From NCBI GenBank assembly GCA_028711965.1, contig JAQTRD010000014.1, positions 1 through 8,890 of the forward strand: a stretch of 8,890 bases of DNA. The letters are read 5' to 3'. The first letter of the stretch is position 1. Each line of letters opens with the position of its first letter. The translations under genes and the position numbers were made by a program. Below are positions 1 through 6,967 of this stretch, piece after piece. The notes below the pieces were generated by a model. The model saw only the letters and a program-made list of their open reading frames with translations, was not told where the DNA came from and made no database searches. This DNA is from Candidatus Colwelliibacteriota bacterium (lineage in GTDB: Bacteria; Patescibacteriota; Minisyncoccia; UBA6257; Colwellbacteraceae).

Positions 1-622
1 CTCCTCTCGGAATTTTCGCCCCAAGATCAATGTACTTTTTTGGATTTTTCAAGAAATCGACAACCTCAATCAGCTCTTGCTTCGCTTCTTTAAGTCCTGC
101 AACATCCTTGAATGTGACTTTCTCTTTGAAGTTAGTGAATAGGTGGACGTTTGCCTTGCCAAATAGCATTGCTTGATTTGTCCCCGCGGCGAATTTCCGC
201 AGGATAAATATCGAGACAATAACTATCGCAAGAAGGGGAATAAGTGTCGGAAGGACTACGCCAAGCAGAGCGTCCTTGAAAGACGTGTCTACGATTTCAA
301 AGGACACCATTCTCGTTTTTGTCGGATCGATTCCGTAGTTTGAAAGGGATTCAAGTATTCCGGCTCCCGGCTCTTTTTTGACGGTTGCCTCCGATCCGTC
401 TTTAAAGGTGGCGGTAATATCTTCTCCCGCGAGAGTCATCTTTACGACTTCTTCGGAGGCTATTTTATCAGCCAGTTCGTTCAGTGTTATGTTTTCTGGT
501 CGCTGGGAAACAGAAATTATCCCGGCGAAAAAGAATGCCACCACAAAGAGCGTCAGAACGATCCATGTGAATTTTTGGACCAGTTTTAATAATGAACTTT
601 TCTTATTTTTTTGTTTTTTCAT
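1..622 (-). CDS. ftsH: ATP-dependent zinc metalloprotease FtsH, N-terminal part (runs off left edge)
   Basis: FtsH is a membrane-anchored AAA+ zinc protease that degrades damaged or short-lived membrane and cytosolic proteins. Only the first 207 residues are in the window. The ATPase core, with Walker A and the HExxH protease site, would follow beyond base 1. Visible parts, in order: a lysine-rich cytoplasmic start; a first membrane helix at about residues 19-38; an extracytoplasmic domain at about 40-115 (NITLNELADKI is typical); a second helix at about 118-141; and the start of the AAA module at about 168-207, with the diagnostic VTFKDVAGLKEAKQEL and FLKNPKKYIDLGAKIPRG. The ATG at 622 is chosen because the reading begins there with a normal FtsH N-terminus and a TATAAT box lies 12 nt upstream. 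No Shine-Dalgarno sequence is seen. It lies downstream of rpsA on the same strand, separated by a terminator-like hairpin, so it is probably transcribed separately. Identification is firm from the linker and early AAA sequence. Confidence 0.95.
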   Translation of the reverse strand, partial: MKKQKNKKSSLLKLVQKFTWIVLTLFVVAFFFAGIISVSQRPENITLNELADKIASEEVVKMTLAGEDITATFKDGSEATVKKEPGAGILESLSNYGIDPTKTRMVSFEIVDTSFKDALLGVVLPTLIPLLAIVIVSIFILRKFAAGTNQAMLFGKANVHLFTNFKEKVTFKDVAGLKEAKQELIEVVDFLKNPKKYIDLGAKIPRG

Positions 623-634
623 CAAGCTTGTTTG

Positions 635-640
635 ATTATA
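635..640 (-). promoter_or_regulatory. Candidate -10 box for ftsH
   Basis: Read on the minus strand, a perfect TATAAT ends 12 nt before the ftsH ATG. Normal promoter geometry would start the transcript about 5-6 nt before the ATG, giving an almost leaderless mRNA. No convincing -35 hexamer is seen at 16-18 nt (best is TGGATT or GTGGAT), so the call rests mainly on the -10 box and its position. Confidence 0.4.
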
Positions 641-691
641 TGTAATCTGTCTGAAAAATCCACCTGAAATTCGTTTTTGGCGCCTTTTACG

Positions 692-716
692 AAAATCCGC
701 CACACAGGCGGATTCT
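692..716 (-). terminator. Rho-independent terminator after rpsA
   Basis: On the minus strand an AATCCGCC / GGCGGATT stem with a TGTGT loop is followed by a short T run that overlaps the stem base. It can be extended to about 11 pairs including one G-U. It begins about 23 nt after the rpsA stop codon and precedes the candidate ftsH promoter, which fits an rpsA terminator. The T run is short (four), so termination may be partial. Confidence 0.6.
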
Positions 717-738
717 CTCTATCGTTTCTAACTTGCCT

Positions 739-1806
739 TTATTTTGCGAGCTTTAATATTATCCTTCTTTCTTCCGGCTTTATGGCGTCTATGCCGAAAT
801 CATATTGTCCGTCAATGGCGAGCTTAGTTCTCATTTCTTCGGGAGAGCCGAACTCGGATATATGTATTAATCCGACTATGTCGTCTGTCAGCTTAATAAA
901 GGCGCCGAACGGGTTGAACTTATAAACGGTTCCTTTTACCACGTCTCCGACTTTATATTGCTTTTCCACGTCTTTCCACGGATCAGGTTGGAGAGCTTTG
1001 AGGGAGAGGGATATTTTATTGTCCTTTATATCCACTACTTGTGCCTTTACCATATCGCCGACCGATACTATCTCTTTGGGAGAATCAATAAGCTTATGTC
1101 CCAACTCGGAGATGTGAATAAGTCCTTCAACTTCCGGATTATCGGCAAAACGGATAAAGGCGCCGAAATTGGCGAGGCCGGAGATAATACCCGTTACGAT
1201 GTCACCAATTTTGTATTGTCCAATCAGATCTTTTACGCTCTGGCTCATTATCTCTTTTTCGGAAACGATAAGCTTGTTGGTTCGGGGATTAATGCTTAAT
1301 ACCTTTACCTCGATTTCCTGGCCGACGAGCTTGTTTAATTCCTCTATTGTCTGTTCTCTGGTCTGTTCGGCTGAACGGGGATAATGCTCGACTGACAGTT
1401 GGGAGATCGGTAAAAATCCTCTCAAGTCAAAGAGTTCCACTAATAATCCTCCCGAATTGGCGCCGATAGTCTTAACCTTAACGGGCTCATCCTTTTCTTG
1501 TATTTCTTTCACGGATTGCCATGCCTTTTGCTTGTCGGCTTCCGTAAGGGATAATTCCACAAAGCCCTTGTCGTTTTCCGGATCAACGATCTTCGCGCCT
1601 ATAGTTTCTCCCACGGCAAGGCTCTTGATTACCTCCCGTCCATTGAGGAGTTCTCGTCCGTAGACGATTCCCGTTCCCACTCGAGGAACCTCAAAATATG
1701 CCTTTTTAGGCGTTTTCTCGATAAGCTTTACTTCGATTATCTCGCCTTTTTTCAAGACAGGGAACATATCGGGGCGCGTTTTTATGAGTTGAGCTAGATT
1801 TTCCAT
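739..1806 (-). CDS. rpsA: 30S ribosomal protein S1, four S1 domains
   Basis: S1 binds mRNA on the small ribosomal subunit and helps load structured or SD-poor messages. The 355-residue product has four OB-fold S1 repeats at about residues 19-88, 104-184, 198-270 and 284-353. The last two are canonical (GAFIRF..VEGLIHISELG and GAFIKL..VGLIHISEFG). The first two are divergent, as expected for the ribosome-facing repeats. Proteobacterial S1 has six repeats and about 557 residues, so this is a shorter form. The ATG at 1806 (MENLAQLI) is preferred over the in-frame ATGs at 1830 and 1833, because the latter lie inside a good -10 box (TATGAT). The chosen start also follows the A-rich AAAAAAATAAAATG motif seen at two other genes here. 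It diverges from the metallo-beta-lactamase-like gene. Other S1-domain proteins are possible in principle, but four repeats and the housekeeping context favour rpsA. Confidence 0.9.
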   Translation of the reverse strand: MENLAQLIKTRPDMFPVLKKGEIIEVKLIEKTPKKAYFEVPRVGTGIVYGRELLNGREVIKSLAVGETIGAKIVDPENDKGFVELSLTEADKQKAWQSVKEIQEKDEPVKVKTIGANSGGLLVELFDLRGFLPISQLSVEHYPRSAEQTREQTIEELNKLVGQEIEVKVLSINPRTNKLIVSEKEIMSQSVKDLIGQYKIGDIVTGIISGLANFGAFIRFADNPEVEGLIHISELGHKLIDSPKEIVSVGDMVKAQVVDIKDNKISLSLKALQPDPWKDVEKQYKVGDVVKGTVYKFNPFGAFIKLTDDIVGLIHISEFGSPEEMRTKLAIDGQYDFGIDAIKPEERRIILKLAK

Positions 1807-1828
1807 TTTATTTTTTTGAAAACGGCTC

Positions 1829-1858
1829 ATCATAACCTGTAACTTTATTGAAAATCAA
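1829..1858 (-). promoter_or_regulatory. Candidate rpsA promoter
   Basis: Read on the minus strand: TTGATT (1858-1853), an 18 nt spacer, then TATGAT (1834-1829). The predicted transcript start near 1822 leaves a leader of about 15 nt before the ATG at 1806. The -35 box overlaps the -35 box of the opposite promoter by one base, so the two promoters are back to back. Confidence 0.5.
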
Positions 1859-1876
1859 GGGTTTTTCTGCTAGATT
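1848..1876 (+). promoter_or_regulatory. Candidate promoter of the MBL-like gene and gyrA, near-leaderless
   Basis: TTGAAA (1848-1853), a 17 nt spacer, then an extended -10 TGC-TAGATT (TAGATT at 1871-1876). The ATG at 1884 lies 7 nt after the -10 box, which is where transcription would normally start, so the mRNA is predicted to be leaderless. A TTG that could extend the reading frame to 1848 is itself the first half of the -35 box, which argues against the longer start. Confidence 0.55.
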
Positions 1877-1883
1877 AGCGTTG

Positions 1884-2429
1884 ATGATAATCAACTGGTA
1901 CGGAAACGGATGCTATAAAGTACAAGCATCCGGATTTGACATCGTAGTCGATCCGGACTCTTCACAGAGCGGGTCCCGTCTTAAAGGCAACCTTATATTG
2001 AAGACATCCTCTCCTTTTCCCATAATAGAAAAGGAAAACGAGATTGCGGGTCCGGGTGAATACGAGATATCGGGAGCGGTGGTTAGGGGATCTGTTGCTC
2101 CCGGAAGTTCCCGTGAAAAAATCAAAACCGTATATCGGGTAGTTGCTGACGGGATACGGCTTGGCTTTCTTGGAGACATCTCTTCCGATCTCGACGAAAA
2201 GGCTCTCGACTCTCTGGGGGAGGTGGATATACTTTTTGTTCCATCAAATCCTCACGGAGCAAAGCTTGCTAAAACTGTCGAACCAAAAATAGTAGTCCCC
2301 GGATGGGGAGATCCGAAAAAAGTGGCTCTTGACATGGGCGCTAAGACGGACGCTCAAGAGAAGCTTGTCGTGAAGAAGAAAGATATGGATGAAGTCGAGG
2401 GAATGAGCGTAGTCATCTTAAAGAGTTAA
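1884..2429 (+). CDS. Metallo-beta-lactamase-fold protein lacking the metal-binding residues
   Basis: The 181-residue product follows the small COG2220-type metallo-beta-lactamase-fold family from end to end: the start MIINWYGNGCYKV, an early DPD, GPGEYEISG at 56-64, GIRLGFLGDIS at 90-100, GEVDILFVPS at 112-121, and EPKIVVPGWG at 133-142. In active relatives the start reads G-H/Q-S-C-F, the strand after LKADIVLVT carries HxHxDH, and the late motif is PMHY with a metal-binding histidine. Here the HxHxDH position reads S-S-P-F-P-I (42-47), the late motif is PGWG, and a segment around 121-128 looks shortened. Only the GD aspartate (D98) survives. It is therefore probably not a hydrolase. The start is the ATG at 1884, immediately after a -10 box. 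The stop lies 2 nt before gyrA, so the two are one operon. A structural or regulatory role is inferred; its actual function is unknown. Confidence 0.8.
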   Translation: MIINWYGNGCYKVQASGFDIVVDPDSSQSGSRLKGNLILKTSSPFPIIEKENEIAGPGEYEISGAVVRGSVAPGSSREKIKTVYRVVADGIRLGFLGDISSDLDEKALDSLGEVDILFVPSNPHGAKLAKTVEPKIVVPGWGDPKKVALDMGAKTDAQEKLVVKKKDMDEVEGMSVVILKS

Positions 2430-2431
2430 TA

Positions 2432-4888
2432 ATGAAGAAAGAAAACAACAAAGAAAAAAATAACATTCCCGTTGCCGCAGTGGAGTCTGTCAAGGATAGA
2501 GAAATAACGGATGAACTCCGCGAGTCTTTTTTGGACTATGCAATGTCGGTTATTGTCGATCGCGCCCTTCCGGATGTGAGGGACGGATTAAAGCCGGTTC
2601 AGAGAAGGATCCTTTGGGCGATGTGGGACACAGGACTCACGTCCGCCTCAAAGACGAGGAAATCGGCAACTGTCGTCGGAGAAGTGCTCGGCAAATATCA
2701 TCCTCACGGAGACGTGGCTGTCTATGACACTATGGTCCGATTGGCTCAAGACTTTTCTGTTCGTTATCCGCTGATCATCGGACAAGGAAACTTTGGCTCG
2801 ATCGACGGCGACGGAGCGGCGGCGATGAGGTATACGGAAGCAAAGATGTCGAAGATTGCCGAGGAACTGCTTCTCGACATCGAAAAAAAGACCGTGGATT
2901 TTATGCCGAACTATGACGGAACGCATAACGAGCCGATGGTATTGCCGTCGAAGGCTCCCAATCTGCTCCTGAACGGAGCCGTTGGTATTGCCGTGGGTAT
3001 GGCAACCAATATTCCTCCGCATAATTTGTCGGAAGTCCTGGATGCGTCAGTCCATCTTATAGACAATCCTGACGCTTCTACGACCGATCTTATGAACTTT
3101 GTTAAAGGCCCCGACTTCCCGACGGGCGGCATCATATACGACAAAAATGCCATCGTCGAAGCCTATTCTTCCGGAAAGGGAAAGGTGACTATGCGCGGAG
3201 TAGCCGAAGTGGATGACAAGCAGATTGTGATAACAGAGATACCTTATCAGGTTAATAAAGCGGAGCTGATTATAAAAATGGCTTCTCTTGTGCAAGAAAA
3301 GAGGATAGAAGGCATAAAAGATATAAAGGACGAATCGGATAGGAATATTCGCATAGTCATTGATCTTAAAAATGACGCCGTTCCGCAAAAGATATTGAAC
3401 CAGCTGTACAACCTGACCGATCTGCAAAAAGACTTCCATTTGAATATGCTAGCTCTCGCTAAGGGCCTTAGGCCGACTATAATGTCCCTGAAAGACATTC
3501 TTGCGGCCCATATAGAGCATAGAAGAGAAGTGGTTCGCCGCCGCGCGGAGTTCGATCTCCAAAAGGCAAAAGACCGCGCCCACATTCTCGAAGGGCTTTC
3601 CAAAGCGATAGATATAATCGACGAAGTCATAGCAACGGTTAAGAAATCGAAAGACAAGGCTGACGTTAAAGTAAACCTTGTCAAAAAATTCGGATTTACG
3701 GAACTGCAGGCGGAGGCCATCGCCGAAATGAAGCTTTATACCCTCTCTTCTTTGGAGAAAGGAAAAATAAACGAAGAACTTGCCGAAAAGAGAAAGCTTA
3801 TCAAGGAACTCGAAACGCTCTTAAAGAACGATAAGGCGATGCTCGCCCTTATTAAAGAAGAATTCTCCGAAATGAAAGAAAAATACGGCGATGACAGGAG
3901 AACAAGAGTTGTCGCATCGGGTCTTAAGGAATTTCGTGAAGAAGATCTGATCCCGGAAGAGGAGTCTCTTGTTACGCTCTCTCTTGGTGGATACATAAAG
4001 AGACAGCCTTCTCAAAGTATCAAGAGCCAGAGGAGGGGAGGGAAAGGAGTCATCGGGTCGGAAGTTGGAGAAGAGGACACTTTAACTCACTTTGTCTCTG
4101 CAAACACTCACGACAATATATTGTTCTTTACCGGCGGCGGAAAAGTCTTTCAGACGAAAGGATACGATATCCCCGCTGCGAGCCGCACCTCGAAAGGAAA
4201 GGCGATACATAACTTCCTTGATATTTCGTCTAACGAAACAATCTCGGCTATCGTCGCTTACTCGACGGAGAAGAAGGGACTGTCCGGATACCTTGTTATG
4301 GCGACTGCCTCCGGAGTGGTTAAGAAGACTTCGCTCAAAGAATTTGCCAATGTAAGAAGAAACGGAATAATAGCAGTCAACCTCAAAGCGGGAGATAAGC
4401 TCATTGGAGCTGGTCTTTCATCAGGAAAGGACGAGATAATGCTAAGCACGCGCAAGGGGCTCGCTATCAGATTCAAGGAATCGGATGTCCGCTCGATGTC
4501 GCGGGCGGCGGCGGGAGTCCGCGGGATTAATCTAAGAAGCGGAGATGTTGTTTCTTCCTTTGATATAGTGCCTGCGGAGAAAGCAAAGAGTGTTAATTTC
4601 TTGAGTATTATGTCTCACGGATATGCGAAAGCTACCGATCTCAAGGAATACAAAGTGCAGTCTCGGGGAGGCAAAGGAATAATAACCGCTTCAATTACTC
4701 CAAAGACGGGAGAGCTTGTTACATCAAAAGTTATATCCGACGAAGAAGACCTAATAACGATTTCTGTTAAAGGACAGATTCTTCGCACCGATATTGCTTC
4801 GGTAAGAAAGACGGCGCGCGCCGCCCAAGGAGTGAGAATTATTAATCTTCCTTCCGGCGACAAGGTGGCCGGAGTAACTTGCCTGTAA
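2432..4888 (+). CDS. gyrA: DNA gyrase subunit A
   Basis: GyrA is the DNA-cleaving subunit of the gyrase that introduces negative supercoils, acting with GyrB (not in the window). At 818 residues it is near normal length. In order: the winged-helix region with GKYHPHGD at about 87-94; the catalytic tyrosine Y134 in AAMRYTE; tower and coiled-coil segments to about residue 500; and a beta-pinwheel C-terminal domain. The GyrA box QRRGGKG lies at 533-539, which argues for gyrase rather than topoisomerase IV ParC. A second box-like QSRGGKG is at 743-749. Residue V95 takes the place of the serine equivalent to E. coli Ser83, while D99 (Asp87 equivalent) is kept. The ATG at 2432 is 2 nt after the upstream stop, with only a weak AAAGAG before it, so translation is probably coupled. 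The lysine- and asparagine-rich first 20 residues are an extra tail compared with E. coli. Confidence 0.97.
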   Translation: MKKENNKEKNNIPVAAVESVKDREITDELRESFLDYAMSVIVDRALPDVRDGLKPVQRRILWAMWDTGLTSASKTRKSATVVGEVLGKYHPHGDVAVYDTMVRLAQDFSVRYPLIIGQGNFGSIDGDGAAAMRYTEAKMSKIAEELLLDIEKKTVDFMPNYDGTHNEPMVLPSKAPNLLLNGAVGIAVGMATNIPPHNLSEVLDASVHLIDNPDASTTDLMNFVKGPDFPTGGIIYDKNAIVEAYSSGKGKVTMRGVAEVDDKQIVITEIPYQVNKAELIIKMASLVQEKRIEGIKDIKDESDRNIRIVIDLKNDAVPQKILNQLYNLTDLQKDFHLNMLALAKGLRPTIMSLKDILAAHIEHRREVVRRRAEFDLQKAKDRAHILEGLSKAIDIIDEVIATVKKSKDKADVKVNLVKKFGFTELQAEAIAEMKLYTLSSLEKGKINEELAEKRKLIKELETLLKNDKAMLALIKEEFSEMKEKYGDDRRTRVVASGLKEFREEDLIPEEESLVTLSLGGYIKRQPSQSIKSQRRGGKGVIGSEVGEEDTLTHFVSANTHDNILFFTGGGKVFQTKGYDIPAASRTSKGKAIHNFLDISSNETISAIVAYSTEKKGLSGYLVMATASGVVKKTSLKEFANVRRNGIIAVNLKAGDKLIGAGLSSGKDEIMLSTRKGLAIRFKESDVRSMSRAAAGVRGINLRSGDVVSSFDIVPAEKAKSVNFLSIMSHGYAKATDLKEYKVQSRGGKGIITASITPKTGELVTSKVISDEEDLITISVKGQILRTDIASVRKTARAAQGVRIINLPSGDKVAGVTCL

Positions 4889-4923
4889 AAATCAAAAGTT
4901 CAAATCTAACACTTCCCGTAATT

Positions 4924-4952
4924 CGAACATTTCGTATATTTTTTGCTATAAT
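4924..4952 (+). promoter_or_regulatory. Extended -10 promoter of the solute-binding/pilin operon
   Basis: TGC-TATAAT (4944-4952) is a perfect extended -10 element. The ATG at 4961 lies 8 nt after it, so the message should be leaderless or nearly so. The -35 position (CGAACA at 4924-4929, 17 nt spacer) matches poorly, which is common for extended -10 promoters. No clear terminator hairpin is visible between the gyrA stop and this promoter, so some read-through from gyrA is possible. Confidence 0.6.
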
Positions 4953-4960
4953 TCACTGAA

Positions 4961-6172
4961 ATGAGCTTTTCTAAATCTCAATTAATTATTATCGGAGTGG
5001 GCGCCGGAGTCATTATTCTTGTTCTGGCCATCATATTAGGATTCGGACGAAAACCGGCATCCGAAAAAGCCAGTCTCGTCTTTTGGGGGACGGAAGACGC
5101 CGGTTATTTCTCCGACGTGCTAAATGCTTATAGGGAGGACCACAAGAATATCACCATAACTTATAAGAAGATAACCGCAGTCGATTATGAACAGGAACTG
5201 ATAAATTCTCTGGCTGCGGGCAACGGGCCGGATATTATGATGTTCAGTTCAGGGTGGCTCTCAAAACACAATAACAAGATCTCTCCCGCGCCCGAAGAAA
5301 GAATATCGGTAGACAGATTTACATCCCTCTTCCCGCAGGTAGTGGAAGAAGACTTCACAATGGATGACAAGGTATATGCTTCTCCTCTCTATGTGGATAC
5401 GCTTGTTCTCTATTACAACCGCGATATGTTTGACCGGCTTGTTCTCCCTCTTGCTCCGAAGACATGGACGGAGTTTGGGGATTACGTCATTTCAAGGAAA
5501 GCGCCTGCCTCAATTGGCGGGTATGCGCCCACTGTCTCGAGGGCGCCGGATATTATAAACGCTATGCTTATGCAGTTCGGAGCCGATTTCGACATTCGCA
5601 ATAAATCTTTTGTGCGCATCGCCTCGGATGCCGGAGTAGCCGCCCTGAATTTCTACATCCAATTTTATGCTCCGCAAGAAGAAAGCCTGACGGCTTTTGC
5701 CGGAGAGAGGACGTCTATGGTTTTCGGTTATTTCTCTGATCTAGCGGCGATAAAGGCAAAAAATCCTTTTATAAATGTCGGTACTGCCGCTCTTCCGCAA
5801 TATTCTCTCTCGTCGTCCGTTGTTCCGGCGAAGTACTTTGGACTCGCGGTATCGGATAAATCAAAATCAAAAGAGGCGGCGTGGGATTTTATTATTGCCA
5901 TTACGACTAACGCAGACACAGCTGATAAATTTGTCGCGAAGGGAAAGCATCCTCCGGCTCTGCGTAGCTTGATTCAGAAATATATGGATGACACAAAATT
6001 AGGAGTGTTTGCTCGCCAGGCGCTGATTGCGAGAAGTTGGTTCGTTCCGGACGAAGCACAGGTTGAGACTATTCTGAACGATATGTTAAAATCAGCCATA
6101 AGTTCTCGAGCCGCGAAGCCAGCTCTCCAAGTTGCCGAAGAGCAGATAAACAAACTAATACCAAAAAAATAA
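4961..6172 (+). CDS. Membrane-anchored extracellular solute-binding protein, family 1
   Basis: The 403-residue product resembles ABC-type sugar-binding proteins (UgpB/MalE class, COG1653). A single hydrophobic helix at about residues 8-28 is followed directly by the first lobe (SLVFWGTED at 38-46). Family features include NGPDIMMF at 88-95, SPLYVDTLVLYYNRDMF at 141-157, PKTWTEF near 166-172, a glycan-binding-type segment with AGERTSMVFGYF, and KEAAWDFI late in the protein. There is no lipobox cysteine after the helix and no obvious cleavage motif, so it is probably an uncleaved, N-terminally anchored protein facing outside. It begins an operon with three pilin-like genes; the first follows its stop by 1 nt. 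No permease or ATPase gene is present here, so the ligand and any transport partner are unknown. A binding or adhesion role at the cell surface is an inference. Confidence 0.85.
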   Translation: MSFSKSQLIIIGVGAGVIILVLAIILGFGRKPASEKASLVFWGTEDAGYFSDVLNAYREDHKNITITYKKITAVDYEQELINSLAAGNGPDIMMFSSGWLSKHNNKISPAPEERISVDRFTSLFPQVVEEDFTMDDKVYASPLYVDTLVLYYNRDMFDRLVLPLAPKTWTEFGDYVISRKAPASIGGYAPTVSRAPDIINAMLMQFGADFDIRNKSFVRIASDAGVAALNFYIQFYAPQEESLTAFAGERTSMVFGYFSDLAAIKAKNPFINVGTAALPQYSLSSSVVPAKYFGLAVSDKSKSKEAAWDFIIAITTNADTADKFVAKGKHPPALRSLIQKYMDDTKLGVFARQALIARSWFVPDEAQVETILNDMLKSAISSRAAKPALQVAEEQINKLIPKK

Positions 6173-6173
6173 A

Positions 6174-6503
6174 ATGTGCAGCGTCCAACCATATACTCCC
6201 GGAGGCAGCCTAGTTCCTCCCGGACTTACTCCCGAAAACGCCGATTGGTGCGCTGTCTGGCAACTTCTAAGCAACGCGTTGGGTATATTCCTTTATATTG
6301 CTGTTTCGGCGGCTGTCATAGTAACCGCCATCGGCGGAATATATATCCTTACTGCGGCGGATAACGAGTCTCGCAGAAAGCAAGGACTTGGAATGGTCAG
6401 AGCATCCCTTATCGGAGTCGCAATCGTAATTGCTGCAAATACCATTGTTCGGGGAATATTTATGGCGCTGGGCATAAGCGACTTGCCGTCGTGGTTGCAA
6501 TAA
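6174..6503 (+). CDS. Small two-helix VirB2/TrbC-like membrane protein (pilin-like 1)
   Basis: This 109-residue protein has membrane helices at about residues 33-60 and 75-98, joined by a short polar loop (NESRRKQ) with positive charge. That is the hairpin topology of VirB2/TrbC-type pilins. The N-terminus is unusual: instead of a signal peptide there is a Pro/Gly-rich stretch with cysteines at 2 and 26, which could form a disulfide if the N-terminus is outside. It is the most divergent of the three pilin-like proteins and lacks the AKLKxAR loop of the other two. Its start overlaps the A-rich motif AAAAAAATAAAATG, whose internal TAA is the stop of the solute-binding gene. An upstream in-frame stop (6156-6158) excludes any longer start. 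Assignment rests on topology and context; it could be another small membrane protein. Confidence 0.65.
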   Translation: MCSVQPYTPGGSLVPPGLTPENADWCAVWQLLSNALGIFLYIAVSAAVIVTAIGGIYILTAADNESRRKQGLGMVRASLIGVAIVIAANTIVRGIFMALGISDLPSWLQ

Positions 6504-6512
6504 AAAAATAAA

Positions 6513-6911
6513 ATGAAAAAATCAACTTTAATTTTCAGCTCGATCGTTCTGTTTGGATTGTTGCTAGTTGGAGTGACGGCTCCGGCTTATGGAGCTGACC
6601 CTATTTCAATAGATGTGAAATCTCCCATTGACGCCGGAAGCATCGACGAGATAATACAATCAATTATAAATGCGATGATTCCTATCGGATCAGCGCTCGC
6701 GGCCGTGATGTATTTATGGGCCGGATTTCTTTTTCTCAACTCATCAGGTGATCAGGCGAAACTAAAGAAAGCGAGGCAAGCCGTCATATGGACGAGTGTC
6801 GGTCTTGCTGTCTTGTTGATAGGGAGTGGGTTAGTGACAATTGTGAAGAGTATTATAATTCCCGATGCCGCTCCCACCACTTTCTTTGATTTATTAAAGT
6901 CCTTCTGTTAA
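6513..6911 (+). CDS. VirB2/TrbC-like pilin with signal peptide (pilin-like 2)
   Basis: VirB2/TrbC pilins are small membrane proteins that assemble into conjugative or type IV secretion pili. This 132-residue product starts with a clear Sec signal peptide (lysines, hydrophobic core, APAYGA before D29, predicted cleavage after residue 28). It then has two membrane helices at about 52-76 and 89-115 joined by the basic loop GDQAKLKKAR (79-88). The block AGFLFLNSSGDQAKLKKAR aligns position for position with AGWTFLQSKGEAAKLKSAR of the third protein, so these two are paralogues. The protein ends in a cysteine (FFDLLKSFC). The gene starts 9 nt after its predecessor at the same AAAAAAATAAAATG motif, with no Shine-Dalgarno sequence. 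No VirB4, VirB6 or other secretion ATPase gene is in the window, so membership in a full secretion system cannot be judged. Confidence 0.8.
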   Translation: MKKSTLIFSSIVLFGLLLVGVTAPAYGADPISIDVKSPIDAGSIDEIIQSIINAMIPIGSALAAVMYLWAGFLFLNSSGDQAKLKKARQAVIWTSVGLAVLLIGSGLVTIVKSIIIPDAAPTTFFDLLKSFC

Positions 6912-6967
6912 TATTATTCCTGTAAAAACAAAGAAAAGGTCGCTTGTTCCAATAAAAGAATTACCAA

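Noticed and set aside
1807..1833. Longer N-terminus of S1 from ATG at 1833 or 1830
   Set aside because: These ATGs lie within the TATGAT -10 box, so they would be upstream of the predicted transcript start.
1848..1883. Longer N-terminus of the MBL-like protein from a TTG at 1848
   Set aside because: The TTG is part of a good -35 box, the extra 12 residues do not belong to the family, and the family-typical start MIINWYG begins at the ATG at 1884.
2648..3720. Long minus-strand open frames opposite gyrA
   Set aside because: They are antisense shadows of a well conserved gyrA frame and encode low-complexity Ser/Arg-rich peptides.
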